From Clostridium grantii DSM 8605 (lineage in GTDB: Bacteria; Bacillota; Clostridia; Clostridiales; Clostridiaceae): a stretch of 64,000 nt of DNA. The notes under the pieces are model-generated. The model was not told the origin of the DNA, did not search any database, and saw only the letters and a list, made by a program, of their open reading frames with translations. A program made the translations under genes and the position numbers. Shown here one piece after another: positions 54,827 through 63,694 of this stretch; position 1 is the stretch's first letter, and every line of letters starts with the position of its first letter. Location: NCBI RefSeq assembly GCF_900129965.1, contig NZ_FQXM01000020.1:12906-76905 (forward strand). Reading direction: 5' to 3'.

Positions 54827-55798
54827 ATGAAAAAGAAAATAAGTCTTTTTATTGTAATGTTAGTTACAATAGCTTTAATTTTGATTTTTAGCAATATATA
54901 TATAAAAGGAAATGTAAAACCAGTTGTGTATATCATCGTTAAGGTTGTGAATGCTGATTATGATTTTTGGGAATCTTGCAGAATGGGTGCTGAAACAGCT
55001 GCAAAAGAATATAACGTGGAATTGGTTTTTACAGGACCTAATTTACAAGAAAACGTTAATAAACAGATTGAATTAATTAAAAATGCTATAAAGCAAAATC
55101 CTAGTGCAATTATTGTGGCTGCTAGCAATCATAAAGAGCTTAAAGAAACAGCAGAGCAAGTTGTTAAGAACAAAATTCATTTGATAACCTTAGATTCAGA
55201 AATAGAATCACAGCCTGAGGAATGTTATGTTGGAACAGATAATATATTAGCAGGAAAAGAAATAGCAGAAAAATTAGCTAGTACTATTGATGAAGAGGGT
55301 AAAATTGCTGTTGTTAGTTTTGTTAAAGAATCTTCTACAGCAATAGATAGAGAGAAAGGCATAGAGTTAGCTCTAAAAAAATATAAGAATATAAAAGTAA
55401 TAACTACTGAATATTGTAATGGCAGTAGTAAGGAATCCTATGAGATAACTAAAAAATTATTAAGAGATAATAAAGATTTAAAAGGAATAATAGGAACGAA
55501 CCAGCAATCATTAGAAGGTATAGCATTAGCAGTTGAGGAATTAAAGGTCCAGTATACAGTTGCAGTTATGGGCTTTGATACTTCAAATAAATTAGTTAAG
55601 GCTTTAGAAAATGATATTGTGGATGCTTTTTTGGTACAAAAGCCATATAACATGGGTTATATTAGTGTAAAATCAGCTGTAGACGCTATAAATAATAAAA
55701 AAGTAGATAAAAGAGTTAATATAGATTTTGAAATAGTATATAAGGATACAATATATGAAAAAGAAAATGAAAAATTAGTTTTTCCTTTTATAGAATGA
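54827..55798 (+). CDS. Membrane-anchored sugar-binding protein, probable sensor component
   Basis: This 323-residue periplasmic-binding-protein fold of the ribose/xylose type has FWESCRMGAETAAKEYNVELVFTGPN, IDREKGIELALKKY and VMGFDTSNKLVKALENDIVDAFLVQKPYNMGY. It carries an uncleaved N-terminal helix (ISLFIVMLVTIALILIFSNIYI) and no lipobox Cys, unlike the transporter's own binding protein at 58601. In C. beijerinckii, XylFII of this type binds D-xylose and activates the LytS kinase. The same job is inferred here, with the sugar unknown. It is last in the operon, starting 10 nt after the kinase, and is closed by a terminator. Confidence 0.88.
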   Translation: MKKKISLFIVMLVTIALILIFSNIYIKGNVKPVVYIIVKVVNADYDFWESCRMGAETAAKEYNVELVFTGPNLQENVNKQIELIKNAIKQNPSAIIVAASNHKELKETAEQVVKNKIHLITLDSEIESQPEECYVGTDNILAGKEIAEKLASTIDEEGKIAVVSFVKESSTAIDREKGIELALKKYKNIKVITTEYCNGSSKESYEITKKLLRDNKDLKGIIGTNQQSLEGIALAVEELKVQYTVAVMGFDTSNKLVKALENDIVDAFLVQKPYNMGYISVKSAVDAINNKKVDKRVNIDFEIVYKDTIYEKENEKLVFPFIE

Positions 55799-55818
55799 TT
55801 GTAAAGAATATATCTTAA

Positions 55819-55861
55819 CTGATATTTTAAACCTAAAAATTTAAAATATCAGTTTTTTTTA
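55819..55861 (+). terminator. Terminator of the three-component operon
   Basis: A perfect 13-bp stem CTGATATTTTAAA / TTTAAAATATCAG (55819-55831 and 55840-55852) with an 8-nt loop and a T8 run. Confidence 0.92.
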
Positions 55862-55945
55862 TAAGAAAAGAGTAAAAAAGGTTTAATTATCTTATTTCCT
55901 AACTGGATAAAGTAAAATATTAAACCTTTATAAGAAGATATTACA

Positions 55946-55995
55946 TGTAAACGTATTGATACATGCCGTATAATTTAATTAAGCTAAACGTTTAG
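55946..55995 (+). promoter_or_regulatory. Sugar-transporter promoter with LacI-type operator
   Basis: TGTAAA (55946-55951), 17 bp, TATAAT (55969-55974), then the perfect 12-bp palindrome CTAAACGTTTAG (55984-55995) about ten bases past the -10. The -35 region also contains a partial match to a CcpA cre site (TGTAAACG...) and CATGTA/TACATG half-sites. The layout suits repression by the LacI-type protein encoded at 59951, with a possible second input. Confidence 0.7.
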
Positions 55996-56025
55996 AGTTG
56001 CTTAAAATTCGAGGGTGGTGAGATA

Positions 56026-57522
56026 ATGAACGAATTGCTAAGGATGGAAGGAATAGAAAAAAGTTTCCCGGGTGTAAAAGCTTTATCCGGTGTAAATTTA
56101 CAAATAGTAGAAGGCGAACTCCATGCTTTAATTGGAGAAAATGGTGCGGGAAAATCTACTTTAATGAAGATTTTAGCTGGGGTTCATTCTAAGGATGAAG
56201 GTAAAATTTTCATCAAGGGTAAAGAAATTGAAGAATTAACCCCAGATTTAGCACAAAAGATGGGAGTAGGTATAATTTATCAAGAGTTTAATTTGTTTTC
56301 TGATTTATCAGTAGCAGAAAATATTTTTATTCGAAGAGAACCTAAAAATCCTACTTTTAAATTTGTTATAGATGATAGAAAGTTAAATAAAATGGCTCAA
56401 GAAGTATTGGACAGACTAGACCTTAAAATTAATCCAAGTACCTTGGTTAAAAAATTAAGTGTTGCGGAACAACAAATGGTTGAAATTGCAAAGGCATTAT
56501 CTATGAATACAGAAATATTGGTAATGGATGAACCAACAGCTGCATTAACTAATAGTGAGATAATTGAGCTTTTTAAAGTTATTAAAGATCTAAAAAATCA
56601 AGGGGTAGGTATTGTATATATTTCTCACAGACTTGAAGAACTTGAAGAAATATGTGATAGAGTTACTATTTTAAGAGATGGTCAATATATTAAGACAATG
56701 GATTATAAAGGGCTTAGTATGGAAGATTTAGTTTCTTTAATGGTGGGTAGAAGTATGGAAGATAAATTTCCACACAGAAAAGAAAGAAACATAGATAAAC
56801 AAAATATTATGCTAGAAGTTAAAAAGATGAAAAGAGCAAATGTTTTAAATGTAAAGGATTTTAAATTGTATAGTGGTGAGATTTTAGGTCTTTATGGATT
56901 GATGGGTTCTGGAAGAACTGAATTTGCAAGGGCATTGTTTGGTGTAGATAAAGTAGAAGAAATGGATGTAGAAATGTTTGGCAAGAAGTATCAGGTCAAG
57001 TCTACTTCAGAGGCCATTAAATTAGGTCTTGGATATTTAACAGAAGATAGAAAAAAGGATGGATTAGCCTTAAGTCAATCAGTTGAATACAATGTTAACT
57101 TACCTAATTTAAAAATTATATCAAGCTTAGGGGTTATTGATGATAAAAAGGCAAGTAATGCTGCAACAAAATATGTGAAAGAACTTAGTATTAAAACGCC
57201 TTCAATAAATCAATTGACTACCAATTTGAGTGGAGGAAATCAACAGAAAATATGTATTGCAAAGTGGCTTAATAGACATTCTAAAATAATAATATTTGAT
57301 GAGCCAACAAGAGGAATAGATGTTGGAGCAAAATACGAAGTTTATGAGCTTATGATAAAACTGGCCGATATGGGTATAGGAGTTATAATGATTTCTTCTG
57401 AACTTCCTGAAATAATAGGGATATCTGATAGAGTTATGGTTATGAGGGAAGGCGAGTTTTCAGGAGAAATATTTAAGAAAGATTTTACAGAAGAAAAGAT
57501 ATTGTCTTATGCAGTTTCTTAA
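56026..57522 (+). CDS. Sugar ABC transporter, double ATPase subunit (RbsA/XylG type)
   Basis: This 498-residue tandem ATPase has a complete first half: GENGAGKST, QEFNLFSDLSV, LSVAEQQMVEIAKAL, LVMDEPTAAL and ISHRLEE. The second half has the usual degenerate P-loop GLMGSGRTE, then NLSGGNQQKICIAKWL and IIFDEPTRGIDVGAK. This asymmetry is normal for RbsA/MglA/XylG proteins. It drives the permease 28 nt downstream. GGGTGGTGAG precedes the ATG. Substrate is a pentose or hexose; sequence alone does not say which. Confidence 0.94.
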   Translation: MNELLRMEGIEKSFPGVKALSGVNLQIVEGELHALIGENGAGKSTLMKILAGVHSKDEGKIFIKGKEIEELTPDLAQKMGVGIIYQEFNLFSDLSVAENIFIRREPKNPTFKFVIDDRKLNKMAQEVLDRLDLKINPSTLVKKLSVAEQQMVEIAKALSMNTEILVMDEPTAALTNSEIIELFKVIKDLKNQGVGIVYISHRLEELEEICDRVTILRDGQYIKTMDYKGLSMEDLVSLMVGRSMEDKFPHRKERNIDKQNIMLEVKKMKRANVLNVKDFKLYSGEILGLYGLMGSGRTEFARALFGVDKVEEMDVEMFGKKYQVKSTSEAIKLGLGYLTEDRKKDGLALSQSVEYNVNLPNLKIISSLGVIDDKKASNAATKYVKELSIKTPSINQLTTNLSGGNQQKICIAKWLNRHSKIIIFDEPTRGIDVGAKYEVYELMIKLADMGIGVIMISSELPEIIGISDRVMVMREGEFSGEIFKKDFTEEKILSYAVS

Positions 57523-57550
57523 AAATTACAAATAATATTGTGAACGGGGG

Positions 57551-58537
57551 ATGATTATGAATTCAGAAGTTGTAGTTTCAAAAAATAAAATGTTCAATAT
57601 AACTAAGAATATAAAAGATTTAGGTATTCTTGTAGGTCTTCTAGTAATGGGTATAGTTTTTTCTATGCTTTCAGAAAATTTTCTTACAATAAACAACATA
57701 TTAACTATTGCATTACAAACGGCAGTAATAGCTATTCTAGCCATTGGAGAAACTTATGTAATAATAACCTCAGGGATTGACCTTTCCGTAGGATCTATAT
57801 TAGCAGTTTCTGGTGTTGTTACAGGAAAACTTTTAGTAAATGGAGTGCCTATTTGGATAAGTGTTATAGCTGGTTTATTAGTTGGAGGATTTTGTGGATT
57901 CTTAAATGGATTTTCAATAACAAAACTTGGAATAGCACCATTTATAGCTACGCTTGGAATGATGAGTATAGCAAGAGGGTCTGCTTATGTAATAACAGGT
58001 GCAATGCCTATATCAGGACTTCCAGAAAAATTCTACTTTATTGGTGGTGGAAGTATAGGAATTATTCCTGTACCTGTAATATTAATGTTTTTACTAGCCT
58101 TATTATTTGGTTTTCTTCTTAGAAAAACAGAGTTTGGCCGTTATGTATATTGCTTAGGTAGTAATGAAGATGCTGCAATTTTATCAGGGATAAATGTAAA
58201 TAAAACAAAAGTGTGGGTTTATGTAATATCAGGAGTTATGGCAGCAACAGCAGGTATAATGTTAGCCTCAAGATTAGTTTCAGCTCAATCTACAGCAGGA
58301 GTTGGTTATGAATTAGATGCCATTGCAGCCGCTATAATAGGAGGTACAAGTCCCTTAGGTGGAGCAGGTAAAGTTAGAGAAACAATTGTTGGAGCGTTTA
58401 TAATTGGTACTTTGAGAAACGGATTAACAATATTGAGAGTAAACAGTTTTTGGCAACAAATTGCTATTGGATTTGTAATAATTTTAGCTGTATATGCTGA
58501 TACGCTTAGAAGAAAGAAAAGTGCAAAGGTAAAATAA
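57551..58537 (+). CDS. Sugar ABC transporter permease (RbsC type)
   Basis: This 328-residue permease has about ten hydrophobic segments and the RbsC-family landmarks TYVIITSGIDLSVGSILAVSGV, GISVNK-like SGINVNKTKVWVYVISG, and YELDAIAAAIIGGTSPLGGAGKV. It forms the membrane channel of the importer. AACGGGGGATG precedes the ATG. It sits between the double ATPase and the binding protein, the standard order for this transporter class. Confidence 0.94.
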   Translation: MIMNSEVVVSKNKMFNITKNIKDLGILVGLLVMGIVFSMLSENFLTINNILTIALQTAVIAILAIGETYVIITSGIDLSVGSILAVSGVVTGKLLVNGVPIWISVIAGLLVGGFCGFLNGFSITKLGIAPFIATLGMMSIARGSAYVITGAMPISGLPEKFYFIGGGSIGIIPVPVILMFLLALLFGFLLRKTEFGRYVYCLGSNEDAAILSGINVNKTKVWVYVISGVMAATAGIMLASRLVSAQSTAGVGYELDAIAAAIIGGTSPLGGAGKVRETIVGAFIIGTLRNGLTILRVNSFWQQIAIGFVIILAVYADTLRRKKSAKVK

Positions 58538-58600
58538 GAAGTATTTTTATTGGACACAATGTATTACAAATAATATTTTAAATAAATGGAGGGGTAGTAA

Positions 58601-59638
58601 ATGATTAAATCAAAAAAACTTTTTGCAGTTGCGGTTTCATTATTAATGGGGGTTACAATAATAGGCGGATGTGGAACAAATAAGGCTAATAGTAACAGTA
58701 CAGTAGGGGAAACAAATAAAGCAGGGGAAACTAATGAAGCTAGTGAGGCATCTACAGCAAAGAAAAAAATAGCAGTTATCGTTAAAGGTACTGAACATCC
58801 TTATTGGCAAACAGTAAAAAAAGGAGCAGAAGCTGCAAGTGAAGAATTTGATGTGGATATGTACTTTACAGGTCCAGCAGGTGGAGAAGCAGATATAAAT
58901 GGACAAGTTAATTTAGTTGAAACAGCTATCAATGAAAAAGTAGATGGTATAGTTTTAGCGTCATGTGATGAAAATGCTTTAGTTCCTATTACTGAAAAAG
59001 CTGCTGATGCAGGTATTCCTATAGTTTTAATAGATTCAAACACTGCTACTGATAAATATATAAGTTATGCAACTACAAATAATGAACAAGCAGCTTATGA
59101 AGTTGGTAAGAAATTAGGCGAATTAACTGGTGGAAAAGGTAAGGTTGCAATAGTAAGTTTTACACCTGGTGCAGGATCTGCTATAGCTAGAGAAGGTGGC
59201 TTTAAAAAAGCATTAGAAGAATTATATCCTGATATGGAAATAGTAACAACAGAATATTGTGATAGTGATAAAGTGAAAGCTCTTTCAATCACACAAAATA
59301 TTTTAACTTCAACTCCAGACTTAACTGCAATTTATGCAACTAATGAACCTTCTGTTGTAGGGGTAGGACGTGCATTAAAAGAAAAAAATAATAAAGATAT
59401 AATAATGGTTGGATTTGACTCTTCAGACGATATTATTCCTTTATTAGAAGAAGGATATGTAAAAGCTACTGCTGTTCAAAGACCATATCAAATGGGATAC
59501 TTAGGGGTTCAAGCTATAGCTGACCATTATAATGGTAAAGCAGTTGAAAAAAATGTTGATACTGGTGCTCTTATAGTTACACCTGAAAATATGGAAACAA
59601 AAGAATCACAAGAAGTTTTATATCCATTAGGTAAATAG
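58601..59638 (+). CDS. Sugar ABC transporter substrate-binding lipoprotein (RbsB type)
   Basis: This 345-residue lipoprotein has a signal peptide ending TIIGGC (lipobox), a short Asn/Glu/Thr-rich tether, and a type I binding protein domain (IAVIVKGTEHPYWQTVKKGAEAASEEFDVDMYFTGPAGGEADINGQ... MVGFDSSDDIIPLLEEGYVKATAVQRPYQMGYLG). Sequence style is close to the anchored protein at 54827, suggesting the two bind the same sugar, one for uptake and one for sensing. TGGAGGGG precedes the ATG. The operon ends with a strong terminator. Confidence 0.94.
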   Translation: MIKSKKLFAVAVSLLMGVTIIGGCGTNKANSNSTVGETNKAGETNEASEASTAKKKIAVIVKGTEHPYWQTVKKGAEAASEEFDVDMYFTGPAGGEADINGQVNLVETAINEKVDGIVLASCDENALVPITEKAADAGIPIVLIDSNTATDKYISYATTNNEQAAYEVGKKLGELTGGKGKVAIVSFTPGAGSAIAREGGFKKALEELYPDMEIVTTEYCDSDKVKALSITQNILTSTPDLTAIYATNEPSVVGVGRALKEKNNKDIIMVGFDSSDDIIPLLEEGYVKATAVQRPYQMGYLGVQAIADHYNGKAVEKNVDTGALIVTPENMETKESQEVLYPLGK

Positions 59639-59671
59639 AAAAATAATTGATAAAAAATATTTCCATCACAT

Positions 59672-59706
59672 AAAAAAATTGCGCACTACGTGCTGCAATT
59701 TTTTTA
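59672..59706 (+). terminator. Terminator of the sugar transporter operon
   Basis: AAAAAAATTGC (59672-59682) pairs with GCAATTTTTTT (59695-59705), with an inner GCAC/GTGC stem and TAC loop. The 59639-59950 gap otherwise holds the LacI-gene promoter and operator. Confidence 0.9.
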
Positions 59707-59879
59707 TTTATATGGTTTTTGTGAGAGGATTAAGTTTATATTAGGAGTTTGAGATTAAAAGTTCTTAAGTTAGATATAAAAACTATCAACTATCTCATTG
59801 TATTTTTTTACATCATTAAGAATTTAATAAAATTATAGAGTAAAATTCAACTTAAAATAAAGGATTAGCCTTTAATATA

Positions 59880-59930
59880 TTGACACTATTGATTAATTCA
59901 GTTAGAATTTTATTTATTAAACGTTTCGAT
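59880..59930 (+). promoter_or_regulatory. LacI-gene promoter with AAACGTTT operator
   Basis: TTGACA (59880-59885), 17 bp, TAGAAT (59903-59908), followed by TTAAACGTTTCG centred at 59922/59923. The core AAACGTTT is the same as in the transporter promoter operator and lies at a similar distance past the -10, suggesting autorepression. Confidence 0.72.
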
Positions 59931-59950
59931 TAAAAGGGTGATGAGAATAT

Positions 59951-60961
59951 ATGAGTTCAACAATTAAAGATGTAGCAAAGTATACAGGGTTATCAATAGC
60001 TACCATTTCTAAATATATAAATGGAGGAAATGTTCTTGATAAAAACAAGGAAGCTATTAAAAAAGCTATAGAAGATCTTGATTTTAGAGTAAATGAAATG
60101 GCTAGAGGTCTTAAAACAAATAAAACTAAAACTATTGGAATTTTAATACCTAATCTTGAACAATCTTTTTGTACTTCTATAGTATCCAATGTTGAGAATA
60201 TACTTTTGAAGCAAGGATATAGTACTATTATTTGTGATTATAAAGAAAACACAGAACTTGAAAAAGAAAAATTAGAATTTCTTGTGAATAAAATGGTAGA
60301 TGGAATTATTTTGATGCCTTTGAATGATGGAACAGAGGATGAAAGTATAATTCAAGCAGTAATTGAAACTGGGATTTCTGTAGTACTTGTGGACAGAGTG
60401 TTAGATAATGTGGAATGTGATGTTGTGCTTGTGGATAACTTAAACGCGGCTTATGGAGCAGTAGAAGAGTTTATTACAAGAGGACATAAAAGAATTGGGA
60501 TAATAACTGGTCCGGATAATGTTTATACATCTCAAGAAAGATTAAAAGGATATTACAGGGTTCATGAGGATTACTCCATTGAAGTAGATGAAAATCTTAT
60601 AAAAAAAGGTAATTATAAAATAGATAGTGGATATAACTTGTTAAAAGAATTAATGGAAATAGAGGAGCCACCAACAGCTATTTTTATAACTAATTATGAA
60701 ATGACTTTAGGAGCAATTATGGCTATAAATGATAGTAATATAATGGTTCCACAGCAAGTGTCTATAATAGGTTTTGATAATCTTGAACTAGCTAAAGTAG
60801 TAAAACCACCTCTTTCTATTGTTATACAACCAATGCAATCAATAGGAGAAACTTCAGCAGAACTTTTACTAAAAAGATTGAATGGAGATATGAGCAATTT
60901 TCCATCAAGATTTAGATTGAAATCAGAGTTATCTATTAAAGGTTCTGTAAGAAATGTTTAA
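59951..60961 (+). CDS. LacI-family transcriptional regulator
   Basis: This 336-residue repressor has an N-terminal HTH (IKDVAKYTGLSIATISKYINGG... NEMARGLKTNKTKTIGIL, including the hinge helix) and a sugar-binding core (DGIILMPLNDG, VVLVDRVLDN, RGHKRIGIITGP, SIIGFDNLELAKVVKPPLSIVIQP). LacI proteins with this hinge usually bind palindromes with a central CG. AAACGTTT palindromes are found at its own promoter and at the transporter promoter, so it is inferred to repress both until a sugar binds. Confidence 0.93.
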   Translation: MSSTIKDVAKYTGLSIATISKYINGGNVLDKNKEAIKKAIEDLDFRVNEMARGLKTNKTKTIGILIPNLEQSFCTSIVSNVENILLKQGYSTIICDYKENTELEKEKLEFLVNKMVDGIILMPLNDGTEDESIIQAVIETGISVVLVDRVLDNVECDVVLVDNLNAAYGAVEEFITRGHKRIGIITGPDNVYTSQERLKGYYRVHEDYSIEVDENLIKKGNYKIDSGYNLLKELMEIEEPPTAIFITNYEMTLGAIMAINDSNIMVPQQVSIIGFDNLELAKVVKPPLSIVIQPMQSIGETSAELLLKRLNGDMSNFPSRFRLKSELSIKGSVRNV

Positions 60962-61009
60962 ATAAGACGTAAATAACTAATTTTTGTAATCAGTTATTTA
61001 CGTCTTATT
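60961..61009. terminator. 18-bp perfect inverted repeat after the LacI gene
   Basis: AATAAGACGTAAATAACT (60961-60978) and its exact complement (60992-61009) with a 13-nt loop begin at the stop codon. The T-run is weak, so termination efficiency is uncertain; the hairpin may also protect the mRNA 3' end. Confidence 0.65.
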
Positions 61010-61136
61010 TGGTAAACAAAGCAAAAAAATATAAATAGTTTATAAAAAAGAAAAAATAAAAAAAGTTGATATCTACTAAAGAATGGCTTAAAATAAGTAG
61101 AAAGTATTAATTAATATATTTTATATTAAGTTTGGA

Positions 61137-61925
61137 GTGATATTTATAGCAGCTAATAATAAGTATGCTGCTCCAGCAGTGGAGAAAGCACTAGATATTT
61201 TAGAATTAATGACTGAACGAAACTATAATCTAACAGTAACTGAAATTTCAAATGAATTAGCTATTTCTGTTAATTCAGTTTTTAGAATTATGAAAGAACT
61301 TGAAATTAAACAGTATGTTGTTAAGGATTTAGCAGATAGCAGTTATTATTTAACAGCAAAACTTTATTTTTTAGGAAATAAAATAAAGAATAGAGTTTCT
61401 ATCATTAAGGAATCAGAGCACACAATGAGTAATTTATTAAGGGAAACCAAAGAAACTATATTACTTACTAAATTGAATTCTCAACTGGAAACATTGGTTT
61501 TAGAACAGTTTGAAAGTATACATTCTATTAAATTTCTTTCTTTGGTTGGTGGAACTTATGATTCTTATTCTTCAGCTATGGGAAAATGTTTATTAGCTTA
61601 TTTACCCCAAGAAGAATTGGATAATTATCTAATGAATACAAATTTAAAACCTAGAACTGAGAATACAATAATAGATAAGGCTATATTAAGGGAAGAGTTA
61701 CTTGGTATCAAGGAAAATGGTATTTCAATTGACCATGAAGAATCAGTAAAAGGCCTTACTTGTATAGCTTGTCCAGTTTTTTCCTCAAATAAGGTAGTTG
61801 AATGTGTAATAGGCGTTTCAGGTATTTCTTTTAGGATGACACCAGAAGTAATAAAGAAATATTCTATTATTCTAAAAAAAGAAACTGCAAAGTTATCAAA
61901 TCGTTTATGCTGTTCTAATGAGTAA
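61137..61925 (+). CDS. IclR-family transcriptional regulator
   Basis: This regulator of about 260 residues has an N-terminal winged helix (APAVEKALDILELMTERNYNLTVTEISNELAISVNSVFRIMKELEIKQYV) and a GAF-like effector domain (GTYDSYSSAMGKCLLAYLPQEELDNYL... ISIDHEESVKGLTCIACPVF). The start is odd. GGAGTG is ideally spaced for an initiation codon at 61146, but that codon is ATA; the only regular start is GTG 61137, which is part of the binding site. The family N-terminus (MxANNKYAAPAVEKAL) agrees with 61146. A mutated start, use of ATA, or GTG initiation are all possible. It lies between the sugar regulon and the sulfatase and may control the latter. Confidence 0.85.
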   Translation: MIFIAANNKYAAPAVEKALDILELMTERNYNLTVTEISNELAISVNSVFRIMKELEIKQYVVKDLADSSYYLTAKLYFLGNKIKNRVSIIKESEHTMSNLLRETKETILLTKLNSQLETLVLEQFESIHSIKFLSLVGGTYDSYSSAMGKCLLAYLPQEELDNYLMNTNLKPRTENTIIDKAILREELLGIKENGISIDHEESVKGLTCIACPVFSSNKVVECVIGVSGISFRMTPEVIKKYSIILKKETAKLSNRLCCSNE

Positions 61926-61957
61926 AATAAATCAAAATTAGAAAAATTCGCAAAAAG

Positions 61958-61984
61958 ATATACAGAAAGTGTATATTTTTTTTG
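61958..61984 (+). terminator. Terminator after the IclR gene
   Basis: A 7-bp stem ATATACA / TGTATAT (61958-61964 and 61970-61976) is followed by a run of T. Confidence 0.6.
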
Positions 61985-62121
61985 TATATTGATTTTATAT
62001 ATAGATAATGATATTATATATATAATAGAACATGAATGTAATAATTATATATTTTATAAGCTCAACTGCTTGAGTGTATAAATAAAAGAACTATTATTTA
62101 GAGAAAGGTGTGATTTTAGTA

Positions 62122-63522
62122 ATGAGTAATAATAGACCCAATATTATTTTCTTGATGACTGATCAACAAAGATATGATACTTTTTCATGTGTTAATGATG
62201 AAATCAAAACCCCATTTTTAGATGAACTTATAGAGGATAGTGTTCATTTTAAAAATGCATATTGTTCAAATCCATCCTGTGTTCCATCTAGAGCGGCAAT
62301 TGTTACAGGAAAATTCCCATCAGAGTGTAAGTGTCCAAATTATATAGACAAATTACCTATAACTGAAAAAACTTTTATGACAAGATTACAAGAAGCAGGA
62401 TATCATACAGCAGTAATTGGAAAACAACATTTTGCAGGTTCAGAAATTAAAAAAGGATATGATGATGAACAAATTATTGATGGACATGGTGCTTTTGCAC
62501 CTAGAGAAACTATAGAATTATATTTAAAGTATTTAGAAGAAAATGGAGTTGACAAGGGTTCTCTTGTAAAGCGTGGTTTAATTAGCGGTGGCAGCTGGAA
62601 TTCTGATATAAAATATCATATAGATTATTTTATAGGAGAAATGGGTAAACAATGGTTGCAAGATAAAGCCAAAGAAATCAATGATGAAGAAAGTAAACCA
62701 TGGTTTTTTACTTTATCTTTCCCAGGGCCACATCATCCTTATGATTGTGAGGGAACAAAGTATGCAGAACTTTATGATTTAGAAAAGCTTAGCAAGCCTG
62801 AATCTAGTTGTAAAGATTTAGACCAGAAACCACCACATTTCAAAAATATGGGGGGATATTCTAAGATTTATTTAAAAGATTATAGCGAAGAAATTTTCTT
62901 AAAAACTAAACGATCTTATTATGCAAACATGAGCTTAATAGATGAAAAAATAGGTGAAGTTATCCAAGTTCTTAAGGATAATGATATGTATGATAACACA
63001 ATGATAGTTTATTCTTCAGACCATGGTGACTTTATGGGTGATTATGGTTTAGTGGAAAAACTACAATGTTTAGAAGATAGTCTTATGCGTGTGCCACTTT
63101 TTGTTAAACCACCAGTTAAAGGATTTAAAGGGATTGCTGTAGATGATGAAGTGATTAATATTGATATTGCAGCTACTTGTTTAGATGTAGCAAAAGCTCC
63201 AATTGATAAATATATGTCTAATTATCCATACAATTGCTATTGGGATGAAAGCAAAGAAAAAAAGGTTAGAGATCATATTTATATGGAAGCAGGAGAAATA
63301 AAGGGTTGTATTAATAAAGGGATAAAAACTGTTCACTATATGAATAGAAAATATGGTGAAATGTATGACTTAAATAAAGACCCTAAAGAAGTAAATAACA
63401 TATGGGATGATCCAGCTTGTTTACCACAAAAATTAGAAAACTATCAAATTATAGTTGATAATATGTTTAGATCTGTTCCACTTTGGGATGTGAAGTGGAA
63501 TATAGGAACTCCAGAAATTTAA
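62122..63522 (+). CDS. Type I sulfatase (Cys-type)
   Basis: This 466-residue alkaline-phosphatase-superfamily sulfatase hydrolyses sulfate esters. The signature C-x-P-S-R is Cys53-Val-Pro-Ser-Arg57 in NPSCVPSRAAIVTGKFPSE; Cys53 must be converted to formylglycine by an anaerobic sulfatase-maturating enzyme, not seen in the window. Metal ligands are in MTDQQRYD near the N-terminus and SSDHGDFMGDYG near 300. No signal peptide is present, so it is probably cytosolic and acts on imported sulfated sugars. That links it to the sugar importer upstream. GTG 62110 lies in the AAAGGTG site; ATG 62122 was chosen. Confidence 0.9.
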   Translation: MSNNRPNIIFLMTDQQRYDTFSCVNDEIKTPFLDELIEDSVHFKNAYCSNPSCVPSRAAIVTGKFPSECKCPNYIDKLPITEKTFMTRLQEAGYHTAVIGKQHFAGSEIKKGYDDEQIIDGHGAFAPRETIELYLKYLEENGVDKGSLVKRGLISGGSWNSDIKYHIDYFIGEMGKQWLQDKAKEINDEESKPWFFTLSFPGPHHPYDCEGTKYAELYDLEKLSKPESSCKDLDQKPPHFKNMGGYSKIYLKDYSEEIFLKTKRSYYANMSLIDEKIGEVIQVLKDNDMYDNTMIVYSSDHGDFMGDYGLVEKLQCLEDSLMRVPLFVKPPVKGFKGIAVDDEVINIDIAATCLDVAKAPIDKYMSNYPYNCYWDESKEKKVRDHIYMEAGEIKGCINKGIKTVHYMNRKYGEMYDLNKDPKEVNNIWDDPACLPQKLENYQIIVDNMFRSVPLWDVKWNIGTPEI

Positions 63523-63552
63523 GATATATATAATTGATTTGTATTTAATTTT

Positions 63553-63600
63553 AAAAGCACTTGCTACCATATTAATTTGGGATAAGTGCTTTTTTTTTTA
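63553..63600 (+). terminator. Terminator after the sulfatase gene
   Basis: A 10-bp stem AAAAGCACTT / AAGTGCTTTT (63553-63562 and 63584-63593) is followed by a long T-run. Confidence 0.88.
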
Positions 63601-63665
63601 TAAGTTTTTTAAGATGTAGCTAAATTCATTTTAGGTGAAAATGAAGAGTTAATTCTAAATATATA

Positions 63666-63694
63666 TTGACAATTTAAATATGAAATGATATATT
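63666..63694 (+). promoter_or_regulatory. Strong promoter upstream of the IS110 leader
   Basis: TTGACA (63666-63671), 17 bp, TATATT (63689-63694). Transcription would start near 63701, giving a leader of about 180 nt before the transposase start. It also resembles the sulfatase promoter area (TATATTGA...AATGATAT...AGAACA at 61985-62033), so it could instead belong to the interrupted host locus. Confidence 0.6.

Noticed and set aside
55946..55960. CcpA cre site at the sugar transporter promoter
   Set aside because: TGTAAACGTATTGA matches only one half of the cre consensus well; kept as a side remark, not called.
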